NCBI RefSeq assembly: GCF_012034935.1
Contig: NZ_JAATEN010000001.1
Coordinates: 372,001-436,000, forward strand
Direction of reading: 5' to 3'
Length of the DNA stretch: 64,000 bases
Source of the DNA: Streptomyces zingiberis
GTDB taxonomy: Bacteria > Actinomycetota > Actinomycetes > Streptomycetales > Streptomycetaceae
The number at the start of each line of letters is the position of its first letter. The stretch's first letter is position 1. The notes under the pieces were generated by a model that did no database searches, had not been told where the DNA came from, and worked only from the letters and a program-made list of their open reading frames with translations. Made by a program: the position numbers and the translations under genes. Shown here one piece after another: positions 46,358 to 55,500 of this stretch.

Positions 46358-47272
46358 TCACAGGTCGGCGAGGCGCCGTTCCGCCGTGCGCAGGGAGCGT
46401 CCCCGGCGCGGCATCCCCGCCCAGGGGTCGGCGTCCGCGAGCCGGTCGCCGAGGGTGGCCATCGTCCAGCGGCGGGCGTGGAGCCCGGGGTCGTCCAGCT
46501 CCTCGCGGGCGATCGGGGTCGCGACCGGGGCCCCGGGGAGCGCGCGCACCGCGTAGGGGGCCACCGCGGTCTGGCCGTAGGCGTTCCGCTGGACATCCAG
46601 GTAGACCCGGCCCTTGCGGTCGGCCTTGCGCTGCTCGGTGGTGAGCCGGTCCGGGTGGCGCAGGGCCAGCACCTCGGCGGCGCGGCGGGCGAAGGCGCGC
46701 ACGGTGCCGAAGTCCGCCTGCCGGTCCAGCCCCACGACGACGTGGAGCCCGCTGGAACCGGTGGTCATGAGCTGGCTGGGCAGCCCGAGGTCGTCCAGCA
46801 GGCCGCAGGTGCGCCGGGCCGCCCACCGCACGTCCTCGAAGTCCGCGCCCTCGGCGGGGTCGAGGTCGACGATCAGCCGGTCGGGGTGGTCCGGCCGGTC
46901 GGCGCGGGAGAGCCAGCGGTGCGGGGTGACACAGGCCTGCTCGGCGAGGTAGGCGAGGGTGGCGGTGTCGTCGCAGATCACGTGGGTGACGGTGGTGCCG
47001 TCCGCCGTGCGCAGCCCGGCCCGGCGGATCCAGTCCGGGAAATGGCCCGGGATGTTCTTCTGCACCAGCGGCGGCCCGCCGTCGATCCCGTCCGGGTGGC
47101 GGACCATCATCAGCGGGCGGTCACGGAGCTGCGGGAGCATCCGGCGGGAGACGGACCGGTAGTGGTCGACCAGGTCCGCCTTGGTGATGCCGTCGTCGGG
47201 GAAGAGGAGCTTGTCCGGGCGGCGAACGGTGAGCGTGCGTCTGCCGATCCGGATCTCTCGCGTCTCGGTCAC
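46358..47272 (-). CDS. LigD-type DNA polymerase/primase domain protein
   Basis: 304-residue stand-alone polymerase of the archaeo-eukaryotic primase superfamily, equivalent to the POL domain of LigD used in non-homologous end joining. Motif I is LIVDLDPAEG (metal-binding Asp pair), motif II TTGSSGLHVVVGL, and motif III region RVYLDVQRNAYGQT followed by APYAVRALPGAPV. The N-terminal part (LLFPDDGITKADLVDHY, RHPDGIDGGPPLVQKN) is typical. Start GTG 47272 follows GGGAGAG. No ligase or Ku gene is in the window; actinobacteria often carry these at separate loci. Confidence 0.92.
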   Translation of the reverse strand: MTETREIRIGRRTLTVRRPDKLLFPDDGITKADLVDHYRSVSRRMLPQLRDRPLMMVRHPDGIDGGPPLVQKNIPGHFPDWIRRAGLRTADGTTVTHVICDDTATLAYLAEQACVTPHRWLSRADRPDHPDRLIVDLDPAEGADFEDVRWAARRTCGLLDDLGLPSQLMTTGSSGLHVVVGLDRQADFGTVRAFARRAAEVLALRHPDRLTTEQRKADRKGRVYLDVQRNAYGQTAVAPYAVRALPGAPVATPIAREELDDPGLHARRWTMATLGDRLADADPWAGMPRRGRSLRTAERRLADL

Positions 47273-47440
47273 CTCTCCCGCCTTGCCTCGCCGGGGCAGG
47301 CCAAACTCCGGCCGGGGGCCGGCACCGGGGCGGCACCGGTTCGGCGCACCGGGCGCCCGGCGGTCACATGCGGGGGAGTGCGGCGCGGCACGGGGGCGCG
47401 CGAGGGCTCAGGAGCGGCACGGCGGCGGGACGGGGCGCGC

Positions 47441-47490
47441 GGCGGTGCACGGCGGTGTACGGCGATGTACGTCGGTGTACGGCGGTGTGG
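47441..47490. repeat. Five 10-bp repeats (GGCGGTGTAC)
   Basis: Units at 47441, 47451, 47461, 47471 and 47481 differ at one or two positions (GGCGGTGCAC, GGCGGTGTAC, GGCGATGTAC, GTCGGTGTAC, GGCGGTGTGG). It lies in the gap between the TetR gene and the polymerase gene. Confidence 0.85.
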
Positions 47491-47525
47491 CCCCCGGGTG
47501 GCCCCCGGTGGCCCGTCCGGCCTGG

Positions 47526-48248
47526 TCAGCGGCCCGTTCCGCACCCGTCCAGGACGAGATCCAGCAGCGACCGGCCGAACTCCTCGGTCGGCGGGCGCCG
47601 GCGCAGCAGCAACTGCACCCACAACGCTCCGGCCAGCGCGTCCGCCAGCGGCCGGGGGTCGAAGCCGGGCGGGAGCTCGCCCCGGGCGGCGGCCCGCTCC
47701 AGGACGGGCAGCCGCCTCACGAGGCGCTCGTCCAGCAGGGCGACCAGCAGCTCGCGGAGGGGCTGGTCGCGGGCCGCCCCGACGAGCGCGGCCTCGACGA
47801 GCGCCCGGGTGCGCTCCTCACGGAGCCGGTCGCGCAGGACCGCGGCGAGCGCGATGAGATCGCCGCGGAGGCTGCCGGTGTCGGGGGCGGAGAGCGAGAG
47901 GACCCCGGAGTGCAGCAGGCAGTCCCGCAGCAGGTTCTCCCTACAGCCCCACCAGCGGTAGATGGTGGTCTTGTTGACGCGGGCGTGCTCCGCGACGCGT
48001 TCGACTGTCAGTGCGTCGTAACCGCCGTCCGCCAGCAGGTCGAGGACGGCGGCGAAGATCTCCTCCCGTCTCCGTGGGCCCCGTTCACCGGCCGCCCCGG
48101 TTCCGCCGGACTCCCCGGTGTCGCCGGCCTCCCCGGGCCTCGCCGCCTCCGTGGGGTCCCCCTTCCGCGCGGGGTTCCCGTGGGTTCCCCGAGCCGTGTC
48201 CGCGGGCTCCCCGGGCATCTGTCCGCGCGCCGCGTGCAGGTCCGCCAT
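47526..48248 (-). CDS. TetR-family regulator
   Basis: 240 residues. After a 55-residue Gly/Glu-rich disordered N-terminus comes the TetR helix-turn-helix: RREEIFAAVLDLLADGGYDALTVERVAEHARVNKTTIYRWWGCRENLL. A helical ligand domain with a TetR_C-type end follows (ADALAGALWVQLLLRRRPP, FGRSLLDLVLDGC). ATG 48248 has GAGGAG 7 nt upstream; longer frames add an Arg-rich non-family leader. It is divergent from the flavin reductase gene, 377 bp away, with a SoxR-type operator between, so it may control itself, that gene or both. Confidence 0.9.
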   Translation of the reverse strand: MADLHAARGQMPGEPADTARGTHGNPARKGDPTEAARPGEAGDTGESGGTGAAGERGPRRREEIFAAVLDLLADGGYDALTVERVAEHARVNKTTIYRWWGCRENLLRDCLLHSGVLSLSAPDTGSLRGDLIALAAVLRDRLREERTRALVEAALVGAARDQPLRELLVALLDERLVRRLPVLERAAARGELPPGFDPRPLADALAGALWVQLLLRRRPPTEEFGRSLLDLVLDGCGTGR

Positions 48249-48461
48249 CCGCCGCTCCTCTCCGTTCTCCCGGCCGTCGTCCCGGGCTTTCCGGGCGTTC
48301 CGGGGTGTGAAGACGTCCAGGGCAGCACGGAGCAAGGTTGCACTGCAAACGTGGCCCACGGTGCTGAGCGGAGGCCGGAGGCGCGTGAGGCGGCGGCCGG
48401 GAGGCGCGGTCCGCTGCGGAGGCTCCATCCGTTTCCGCGGCCCCGTTCCCCTTGCCGCCGG

Positions 48462-48492
48462 TTGACCTCAAGTGGACTTGAGGTCCGAGGGT
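48462..48492 (+). promoter_or_regulatory. SoxR-type promoter: 10-bp perfect dyad in a 19-bp spacer
   Basis: TTGACC (48462-48467) is a good -35. The dyad GACCTCAAGT-GG-ACTTGAGGTC (48464-48485) is perfect, and its core CCTCAAGTGGACTTGAGG matches 16 of 18 positions of the E. coli SoxR box. A -10-like GAGGGT (48487-48492) follows at the 19-bp spacing characteristic of MerR-family promoters. It points toward the flavin reductase gene, leaving a leader of about 125 nt. Confidence 0.75.
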
Positions 48493-48625
48493 GGTGGTGC
48501 GACCGCGGAGCGAATCCCGTTTCCGCAGGTCGTCGTGGTGCCGTCCGGTGGTCCGGCCTGTGTGGGCCGTGCGCCCGGACGGGGAGCACCCGGAAACCGT
48601 CCCGAGTCCAGCCGAGGAGTCACCG

Positions 48626-49285
48626 ATGTCCGTCGCCACCAGCCCCTCCCCCTCCCCGTCGCCGTCCCCGTCGGCGGTCGCGGCTTCCGCTCCCTCTCCG
48701 TCTGCCCCGCTCCGGCTCGCCGTCATCATGGGAAGCGTCCGCGAGGAACGGTTCGGCGCGGGCGTCACCCGGTGGTTCACCGGGGTCGCCGGCCGCCGGG
48801 CCGGCCTGGAGACGGAGGTGATCGACCCGGCGGCGCTCCCCCTGGAGCTGACGGGGCCCAGCGAGCGCCCCGGCGAGGCGACCGCGCGCTCCCTGGCCGC
48901 CCTCCGCCCCCGGCTCGCGGACGCCGACGCCTTCGTCGTGGTCACGCCCGAGTACAACCACAGCTATCCGGCCGGGCTCAAGAACCTCCTGGACTGGCAC
49001 TCCGCGGAGTGGCGGGCCAAGGCGGCCGGGTTCGTCTCCTACGGCGGCGTGTCCGGCGGGCTGCGCGCGGTGGAGCACCTGCGGCAGGTCTTCGCCGAAC
49101 TGCACGCCGTGACCGTGCGGGACACCGTCAGCTTCCACAACGCCTGGGGACGGTTCGACGGGGACGGCCTCGCGGGCCCTGAGGGGGCGGGGGCGGAGGC
49201 CGCCGCGGAGAAGCTGCTCGACCAGCTCGCCTGGTGGGGCGAGACGCTGCGGGAGGCCCGCCGGCGGCGGCCCTACACGGGGTGA
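48626..49285 (+). CDS. NAD(P)H-dependent FMN reductase family protein
   Basis: 219 residues. After a Ser-Pro dipeptide run (SPSPSPSPSPS, residues 7-17) comes the flavodoxin-like reductase fold: LAVIMGSVREERFGAGV (phosphate-binding loop), DAFVVVTPEYNHSYPAGLKNLLDW (isoalloxazine and dimer region) and FVSYGGVSGGLRAVEHLRQVFAEL. Expected to reduce FMN or quinones with NADPH. ATG 48626 has GAGGAG upstream. The SoxR-type promoter 130 bp upstream fits the S. coelicolor SoxR regulon, which includes an NADPH-dependent FMN reductase (established; equivalence here is inference). Confidence 0.9.
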   Translation: MSVATSPSPSPSPSPSAVAASAPSPSAPLRLAVIMGSVREERFGAGVTRWFTGVAGRRAGLETEVIDPAALPLELTGPSERPGEATARSLAALRPRLADADAFVVVTPEYNHSYPAGLKNLLDWHSAEWRAKAAGFVSYGGVSGGLRAVEHLRQVFAELHAVTVRDTVSFHNAWGRFDGDGLAGPEGAGAEAAAEKLLDQLAWWGETLREARRRRPYTG

Positions 49286-49486
49286 GGCGGCGGCCCTGGC
49301 CCGGCGCGGGGGCACGGACGGGACGCACGGCAGGGGCGGGGCCCGCGCGCAATAGTCCACACAGGGCGCCTGATCGTCCACGGCCGCCGCCCTAGCATCG
49401 TCAGCGATGCCGGCCGCGCGGCACCGGTGCGCACGCAAGGAACAGTTCGATCCCCCTCAACTCCCCCACATCGAACGGAGATTCCC

Positions 49487-50461
49487 ATGCGCAGGACGAG
49501 CGCGCGATCCAAGCTGGCCGCCGCCGTGGCGGTGCTGGCGGCCACCACCGCCTTCAGCGGGCTGAACGCCGGCACCGGCGGTGCCACCGAGCAGGCGGCC
49601 GCCTCCCCCACCGGCGCCACCGCCTCCGCGATGGGCTTCGGCGCGGGCACCACGGGCGGGGCCGGCGGGTCGACCGTGACGGTCGGCAACGCGAGCGCCT
49701 TCATCAGCGCGGTGCAGAGCAGTGGCCCGGCCATCGTGCGGGTGAACGGCACGATCTCGCTGAGCTCCATGACGAAGGTGGCCGCGAACAAGACGATCGT
49801 CGGCGTCGGCACCTCCGGCCGGATCACCGGCAGCGGCCTGAACGTCAGCAAGGTCTCCAATGTGATCATCCAGAACATCGCCTTCAGCGGCTCGAACGAC
49901 GACGCCATCAACGTCGAGTACTCGACGAAGGTGTGGATCGACCACAACGAGATCTCCGGCGCCAGCGACGGCGGCATCGACATCAAGCGGGCCTCGGACC
50001 AGATCACCGTCTCCTGGAACCGCAGCCGCAACCAGAACAAGAACATGCTGCTCGGGCACGACGACGGCAACGGCGGCGAGGACAAGGGCAAGCTGCGGGT
50101 GACCTACCACCACAACTGGTTCGACGGCACCACCCAGCGCAACCCGCGGGTCCGCTTCGGCAACCCGGTGCACGTGCTGAACAACTACTTCTCCAACGTC
50201 AGCAGCTACGGCGTCGCCTCCACGAAGGAGGCCGGGGTGCTCGTCGAGGGGAACTACTTCGAGAACACCAAGGACCCCTTCCACCTCGGTGAGGGCTCCT
50301 CGCCCGGCGGCTCGCTCCGGGCGGTCAACAACCACTTCGTCAACTCCGGTTCGGGCCAGCAGGGCGGCAACGTCAACGGGATCCCCTACGGCTACTCCGC
50401 CGACAGCGCGAGCAGCGTCAAGTCCAAGGTGACCGCGGGCGCCGGCGTCGGGAAGATCTGA
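49487..50461 (+). CDS. Secreted pectate lyase, polysaccharide lyase family 1
   Basis: 324 residues including a Sec signal peptide (MRRTSARSKLAAAVAVLAATTAFSG, cleaved around Ala-rich residues 25-40). The parallel beta-helix shows NKTIVGVGTSGRITGSGLNV, VSNVIIQNIAFSG, STKVWIDHNEISG (Ca2+-binding region) and HHNWFDGTTQRNPRVRFG, where the RxPxxR-type segment carries the catalytic Arg. It cleaves polygalacturonate by beta-elimination outside the cell. The ATG has ACGGAG 6 nt upstream. A large LacI/AraC-type regulator is encoded 650 bp downstream and might respond to pectin sugars (inference). Confidence 0.93.
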   Translation: MRRTSARSKLAAAVAVLAATTAFSGLNAGTGGATEQAAASPTGATASAMGFGAGTTGGAGGSTVTVGNASAFISAVQSSGPAIVRVNGTISLSSMTKVAANKTIVGVGTSGRITGSGLNVSKVSNVIIQNIAFSGSNDDAINVEYSTKVWIDHNEISGASDGGIDIKRASDQITVSWNRSRNQNKNMLLGHDDGNGGEDKGKLRVTYHHNWFDGTTQRNPRVRFGNPVHVLNNYFSNVSSYGVASTKEAGVLVEGNYFENTKDPFHLGEGSSPGGSLRAVNNHFVNSGSGQQGGNVNGIPYGYSADSASSVKSKVTAGAGVGKI

Positions 50462-51112
50462 CCCGGGGCACCACCCGGCCGGGCGCGTACCGCCAGGCAC
50501 GGCCCCGCGTCCGGCCGGTACGGCGGCGTGCGATCACGGGGGAACCGCGCACGCGGGCGTACGGACGCGGGGACAGGGCGCCGCCACGTGCCATCGGCAC
50601 CAGCACGCACCAGCACGCAGCAGCACGCACCACCACGCACCACATGACGCGCGATCACGGGTGACCTCCGCGGCCGCCCCGGCCCGCGTCCTCCCCTCCG
50701 CGGGGCGGGCCGGGACGGGGCGGCCGCGCCGTTCGCCCGCGCACCCGGCGCCGCCGGGCGGTGCGCCGCCGGACCGTACGGACGGACAGCCCCCGGCGCA
50801 TGAGCGTCCGGGGCGTGCCGAGGACCGGTGCCGAGAGCACCGGGGCTCTCGCGCCTCGCCGTGAGCGGTTCGCGGGCACCGGGCAGTGTCTCCCCGGCCG
50901 CTACCGGTTACCGGCCACCGGCCACCCGCCACCGACTACCGCCCCTGGCGCCTCGTCCGTCCCCCCACGTCTCCGGGCGCTCCGGGCGCGCGTGGCCGGC
51001 CGTCCCCGCCGGCCCTTGTGGGGGCGGCCACCCGCCGCTATCGTCCTCGATTCCCCGGCCGGATCGCCGCGGCGCGGTGGCCCGGGGTGTTTCCGACGAC
51101 CAGCGAGGCACC
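50462..51112. other. Intergenic region with repeats before the AraC hybrid gene
   Basis: About 650 bp without a convincing gene. It includes a 10-bp repeat array (50597-50646) and two copies of GCGATCACGGG (50530-50540 and 50651-50661) flanking that array. The segment 50880-51110 has smaller hairpins and GAGG before the ATG at 51113, so the hybrid's promoter probably lies there. Confidence 0.5.
50597..50646. repeat. Five 10-bp repeats (GCACCAGCAC-type)
   Basis: Units at 50597, 50607, 50617, 50627 and 50637 read GCACCAGCAC twice, then GCAGCAGCAC, GCACCACCAC and GCACCACATG. The array is bracketed by GCGATCACGGG direct repeats about 120 bp apart. Confidence 0.85.
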
Positions 51113-54100
51113 ATGGCGGAGCACGGGCCCGCGCGGGCGCGGCCATCGGACGGCACGGCGGACGGTTCGGCGGACGGCGCGAACCGCGGCCCGGAGGGAG
51201 CGGGGGCCGGGGCGTCACCAGAGGCGCACGGAACGGGCGGCGCGCCCCGGCGCGCGGTGCGGTCACCGCGGCGGCACGAGCGGCGGCCGGGACCGCAGGA
51301 CCCCGCCGGGCGGAAGAGCCCCGGGCGGCAGGAGCGGCACGAGCCGGACGGGCGCCTCCCGCGCCATCCGGACCCGCGCCATCCGGACCTGCGCCGGCCG
51401 ACCCTCGGGCTGGTCACCGCCAACATCCACCTCGGTGTCGGCGCCACCCTCTGGTCCGGGGTGAGGGCGGCGGCGGAGCGCAACGACGTCAACCTCCTCT
51501 GCTTACCCGGGGGGCCGCTCCGCCCGGGTGGCCCCCGGAACGCGCTGTACGAGCTGATCGGCCCGGACCGGCTCGACGGCGTCATCTGCTGGACCTCCGC
51601 CCTCGGCCTCCCCGCCGACGGCGACCGGGCCGAACGGCTCGCGCGGCGGCTGCGCGGACTGCCGGTCGTGAGCCTCAACCGCGGTCTCGACGGCCACGAG
51701 ACGCTCTTCGTGGACAGCCACGCGGGGATGCGGGACGCCGTCGGTCACCTCGTCGGCCACCACGGCCGCCGCAGACTCGCCTGTATCCGGGGGCCACTGG
51801 TCCACCCGCTCTCCCTCGACCGCTACCGCGCCTACACCCACGCGCTGGCCCGGCACCGCATCCGGCTGGACCGTTCCCTGGTCTCCGCCGCCGTGGACTT
51901 CGGCGGCGGAGCGGGCGCCTCCGCGATGCGGGTGCTCCTCGACGTCCGCGGGCTGCGCCCCGGTGTCGACTTCGACGCCGTCCTCGCCTGTAGCGACATC
52001 CTGGCCGCCGACGCCCTGCGCTTCCTCACCGGACGCGGGGTCCGCGTCCCCGAGGACGTGGCGGTGGTCGGCTTCAACGACTCGCCGGAGGCGCGGCTCG
52101 CCGATCCGCCGCTGACCTCCGTGGCGCTGCCCTTCGCCGAACTCGGCGCGCTGGCCGTGGACACCCTGCTGGCCCGGTTGCGCGGCGCCCGTCCGCCGGC
52201 GCGCAGCGTGGTCGCCGGCCGGCTGATCGTCCGCCGCTCCTGCGGTTGCCCCTCGCCCCTCGTCAGCCAGGGCGCCGGCACGCCGCCGGACCGCCCGGGC
52301 GGGGCCGCCGCGCCGCCGGGGACCCGGCCGGAGGCCCGGTCCCCGTTCGATGAACTGCCGTACGGGGGCGCCGAGCTGGCCGCGGCGCTGGAGGCCGATC
52401 TGGCGGCCGGCCCGGCGACGGACGCGGCTGCCACGGACGCAGCCCCGGCGGCCGGGGCTCCGGCGGCCGGACCGGCGCCGGCCGCAGCCCCGTCCGCCGC
52501 CCCGCTCACCGCGCCGGCGGCCGGGGCGGGGCCGGGCGGTACCCCGGCGGACAGGACCGCGGCCGACGGGGTCACGGCCGAGGGAGTTACGGCCCAGGGA
52601 GACCCGGCCGACGGGGACCCGGTCACCGGAATCCCGGACGGGCCGCGTCCGGTGGCCGCCCCGGAGGCGTCATACGGTGGTGCCTTCCTCCCTCTGTTCG
52701 AACGGATGGCCGCGGGAGGGGTGCGGACCGCCGAGGACGCCGCGGTCTGGGACGCCGCCCTGCTGCGGGTCCGCGCGCTGCCGTCCGCCACCTGGCCCGG
52801 CGCCCTCCGGGCGCGCGTCGAGCGGCTCGTCGCCCAGGCGCGGCTGATGGTCGCCGACAAGGCCCACCGCCTGCTGGAGGCCGAGCGCTGGGCGGAGGAA
52901 CAGGAGTCCCGCCGGCTCCGTGAGCTCAGCACCGCGCTCACCACGGCCGTGGGCAGGGACGCGCTCACCGGGGCCCTCGACCGTCACCTCCCGGGCCTCG
53001 GCGTGGGCGGCTGCCGGCTGGTGCTGCACCAGGACGGGACGGCGGGCTCCCGGACGGCGGACGGGGAAGCCGCCGTGGTGGACGTCCTCCGCCCCGCGGC
53101 GGGGCTGCCGGACCACCCGCCGCCGCCCGGCGACCGGCGGCGCACGCTCGTCGCCGAACCCCTCCACATCGGTGCGGAGCAGCTCGGCTTCGCCCTGTTC
53201 GACGCCGGGGGCCGCCGCGACTCCGCCCACCGCGACGGCGCGCTGTACCGCGCCCTCGGCGACCAGATCAGCGCCGCGCTGAAGGGCACCCGCCTCTTCG
53301 ACGAGGTACGGCGCGCCCGCGACGCCGCGGAGCGGGCCAACCGCCTCAAGACCCGGCTCCTGGACAACGCCACCGACGAGCTCCGCACCCCCGTCGAGGC
53401 GATCCTCCGGCACACCGCGTCCGCCGGGGACCCCGGGGCCCGGGCCGCCGCCCTGCACACCGCGCACGAGCACGCCGGGCGGCTGCTCCGCCTCATCGAC
53501 GACCTGCTGGATCTCTCCCGCTCCGAGATCGACGCCCTCGATCTGACGCGCCGGCTGCTGGACCCCCGTCCGCTGCTCGCCGAGGTCTTCGCCGCCGTCG
53601 CCCCCGCGCGGCCCGGCGGTGACGGCCCGCGCCTCCGACTGCCCGCCCGTCTCCCGGCGGTCAGCGCCGACGGCCCCAGGCTCCGGCAGATCCTGCTCAA
53701 CCTGCTGAACGCGACGGCCGACGGCCCCGCGCCCGGCGGTCCCGCCGCCGGGACCCCCCGGGCCCGCCCCGCGGTGGCCGCTCCCGGGCCGGGGGGTCCC
53801 CGTCACCGGCTGACACTGACCGCCACCGTGGAACCGCCGCTGCTCGTGGTGCTCGTCACCCGCCCGGAACCCGTCCCGCACGTCCCGCAAGGCCGGACCG
53901 GTGGCGGCGGAGCGCCCGGTCCCGGCCCCGGACCCGGCGTACCGGGCAGCGGCACCGGCGCGGGCGCCGGACCACGGACCGGCCGAACCGAGCGGACCGC
54001 CCGCACCGAGCGGACCGCCCGCACCGGTGACGGCGGCGAACCCGTCCCGCCGGAATCACCCGGCGAACCCCACCGAGCCCACCGAGCCGACGGAGGCGAC

Positions 54101-55447
54101 GAGCCCGACGGAGGCGACGAGCCCGACGGAGGCGGCGGCGGAACCAGCGAAGCCGGCGGAACCGGCAGCCCCGGCCCGGCCTCCGCCGCCCACGAGGAAC
54201 TCTTCGAGCCCTTCGCCTCCGGAGCCCCCGGCATGCGGCTCGGCCTGGCGATCGCCCGCCGTCTCGCCGTGCTGCACGGCGGTTCCGTCACCGCCCACAC
54301 CGGCGGCGGCACGTACGGCTTCCGGCTGGAACTGCCGCTCCCCACCCCGGCGGACGCCCCTGGCGCCGCGTCCGTCCCGGGGCGGGCGGCGCACGGCCGG
54401 ACCCTGCTGATCGCCACCGCTGCCGCGCCGCCGCGCGAGGTCACCGCGATCGCCCGGCGCACCGGGCTGCGCCCGCGCCGTCTGCACCCGGACGACGACA
54501 TCGCCTCCCTCGTCACCGGCCGGGAGGACGGCGACGGGTCCCTCGCGGTCCCGGCCGCCGTCGTCTGGGACACCGTCCGGGTCCGACCGCAGGAGTGGTC
54601 GCCCGTCCAGCGGCTCCACGACCATCCGGCGCTCCGCCACACCCCGTTCCTGCTCTACGGCCCGGCTCCCGGCCGCGATCTGGCGGAGGCGCTCCGCGCA
54701 CTGCGCCCGCCCGGGCTGGCCGCCCCGGTGGTCGTCGTGGACGGGGACACGGCGTCCCGGGAACGGCTGCGCCGGCTGCTGACCGGGGCGCTGCCCGGCC
54801 ACGCCGTCCGCACGGCGGGCGACGGCACGTCGGCGCTCGCCCTCTGCGCGGAGGAGGCGCCCTGCCTGCTCGTCGTCTCCCGCGAACTGGCCGACATGGA
54901 CGGCTTCGACGTGGTCGAACGGGCGTATGAGGCGGCTCGGCGGGAATGGGGGCGGGAGCAGCCCGCCGTGCCCGTCCTGATGCTCAGCGCCGCCGGTTTC
55001 ACCCGCGGTGACGTGCGCCGGGCCGAACCGCACCCCGGCCTGATGCTGCTGGGCCGGGACATCCTGACCGAGGAGGAGAGCGCCGGCCTGCTGGACCGGA
55101 TGGCGCACCGCGGCGAGGGACCGCACCGCGGTTACGGTCCGGTGCGCCACGCCCTGGCCCACATCGAACAGCACTACCGCACCCCGCTCTCGCGCCGCCA
55201 GCTGGCCCGCGCGGCCGGCGTCAGCGAGAACCACCTCGGCCGCCTCTTCCACCGCGAACTCGGCCTGACCCTCTGGGACTACCTCACGCGGCTGCGCGTC
55301 CGGCGGGCCAAGGAACGGCTGCGGCAGAGCGACGACAGCGTGCAGACCGTCGCCCGTGCGGTCGGCTTCCACGACCGCGCCTACTTCAGCCGGGTGTTCC
55401 GCAAGGTCACGGGCGTGGCCCCGCACGTCTACCGGGAGGCGTCCTGA
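51113..55447 (+). CDS. LacI-sensor / histidine-kinase-like / receiver-like / AraC hybrid regulator
   Basis: 1444 residues in one frame. Residues 97-376 form a LacI-type periplasmic-binding fold (TLGLVTANIHLGVGATLW, DFDAVLACSDILAADALRF, PPLTSVALPFAELG). A variable Ala/Pro linker and a helical GAF-like part follow. Then comes a kinase core with LRTP at 757-760, but the H-box His is Asp755 (TDELRTP) and no DxGxG box is visible; the N (LRQILLNLLNA) and G2 (GMRLGLAIARRLAVLHGG) boxes remain. A receiver domain has Asp1210/1212, but the phosphoacceptor Asp is Ser1256 (VVSRELADMDGF). AraC helix-turn-helix pairs fill 1345-1444. There is no signal or membrane segment. It is probably a cytosolic sugar sensor that no longer uses phosphotransfer. 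ATG 51113 has GAGG. Confidence 0.88.
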   Translation: MAEHGPARARPSDGTADGSADGANRGPEGAGAGASPEAHGTGGAPRRAVRSPRRHERRPGPQDPAGRKSPGRQERHEPDGRLPRHPDPRHPDLRRPTLGLVTANIHLGVGATLWSGVRAAAERNDVNLLCLPGGPLRPGGPRNALYELIGPDRLDGVICWTSALGLPADGDRAERLARRLRGLPVVSLNRGLDGHETLFVDSHAGMRDAVGHLVGHHGRRRLACIRGPLVHPLSLDRYRAYTHALARHRIRLDRSLVSAAVDFGGGAGASAMRVLLDVRGLRPGVDFDAVLACSDILAADALRFLTGRGVRVPEDVAVVGFNDSPEARLADPPLTSVALPFAELGALAVDTLLARLRGARPPARSVVAGRLIVRRSCGCPSPLVSQGAGTPPDRPGGAAAPPGTRPEARSPFDELPYGGAELAAALEADLAAGPATDAAATDAAPAAGAPAAGPAPAAAPSAAPLTAPAAGAGPGGTPADRTAADGVTAEGVTAQGDPADGDPVTGIPDGPRPVAAPEASYGGAFLPLFERMAAGGVRTAEDAAVWDAALLRVRALPSATWPGALRARVERLVAQARLMVADKAHRLLEAERWAEEQESRRLRELSTALTTAVGRDALTGALDRHLPGLGVGGCRLVLHQDGTAGSRTADGEAAVVDVLRPAAGLPDHPPPPGDRRRTLVAEPLHIGAEQLGFALFDAGGRRDSAHRDGALYRALGDQISAALKGTRLFDEVRRARDAAERANRLKTRLLDNATDELRTPVEAILRHTASAGDPGARAAALHTAHEHAGRLLRLIDDLLDLSRSEIDALDLTRRLLDPRPLLAEVFAAVAPARPGGDGPRLRLPARLPAVSADGPRLRQILLNLLNATADGPAPGGPAAGTPRARPAVAAPGPGGPRHRLTLTATVEPPLLVVLVTRPEPVPHVPQGRTGGGGAPGPGPGPGVPGSGTGAGAGPRTGRTERTARTERTARTGDGGEPVPPESPGEPHRAHRADGGDEPDGGDEPDGGGGGTSEAGGTGSPGPASAAHEELFEPFASGAPGMRLGLAIARRLAVLHGGSVTAHTGGGTYGFRLELPLPTPADAPGAASVPGRAAHGRTLLIATAAAPPREVTAIARRTGLRPRRLHPDDDIASLVTGREDGDGSLAVPAAVVWDTVRVRPQEWSPVQRLHDHPALRHTPFLLYGPAPGRDLAEALRALRPPGLAAPVVVVDGDTASRERLRRLLTGALPGHAVRTAGDGTSALALCAEEAPCLLVVSRELADMDGFDVVERAYEAARREWGREQPAVPVLMLSAAGFTRGDVRRAEPHPGLMLLGRDILTEEESAGLLDRMAHRGEGPHRGYGPVRHALAHIEQHYRTPLSRRQLARAAGVSENHLGRLFHRELGLTLWDYLTRLRVRRAKERLRQSDDSVQTVARAVGFHDRAYFSRVFRKVTGVAPHVYREAS

Positions 55448-55500
55448 CCCCGGCGGTGGGCACCGGCCGTCCGGCTCACCCGTCGGCTCACCCACCGGGC

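Noticed and set aside
48491..48625. Longer N-terminus for the flavin reductase from GTG 48491
   Set aside because: It would begin inside the predicted promoter and add Arg/Pro-rich residues; ATG 48626 has a GAGGAG site.
50530..50661. GCGATCACGGG direct repeats as target-site duplications of a mobile element
   Set aside because: The 110 bp between them contains only short tandem repeats, no transposase or terminal inverted repeats.
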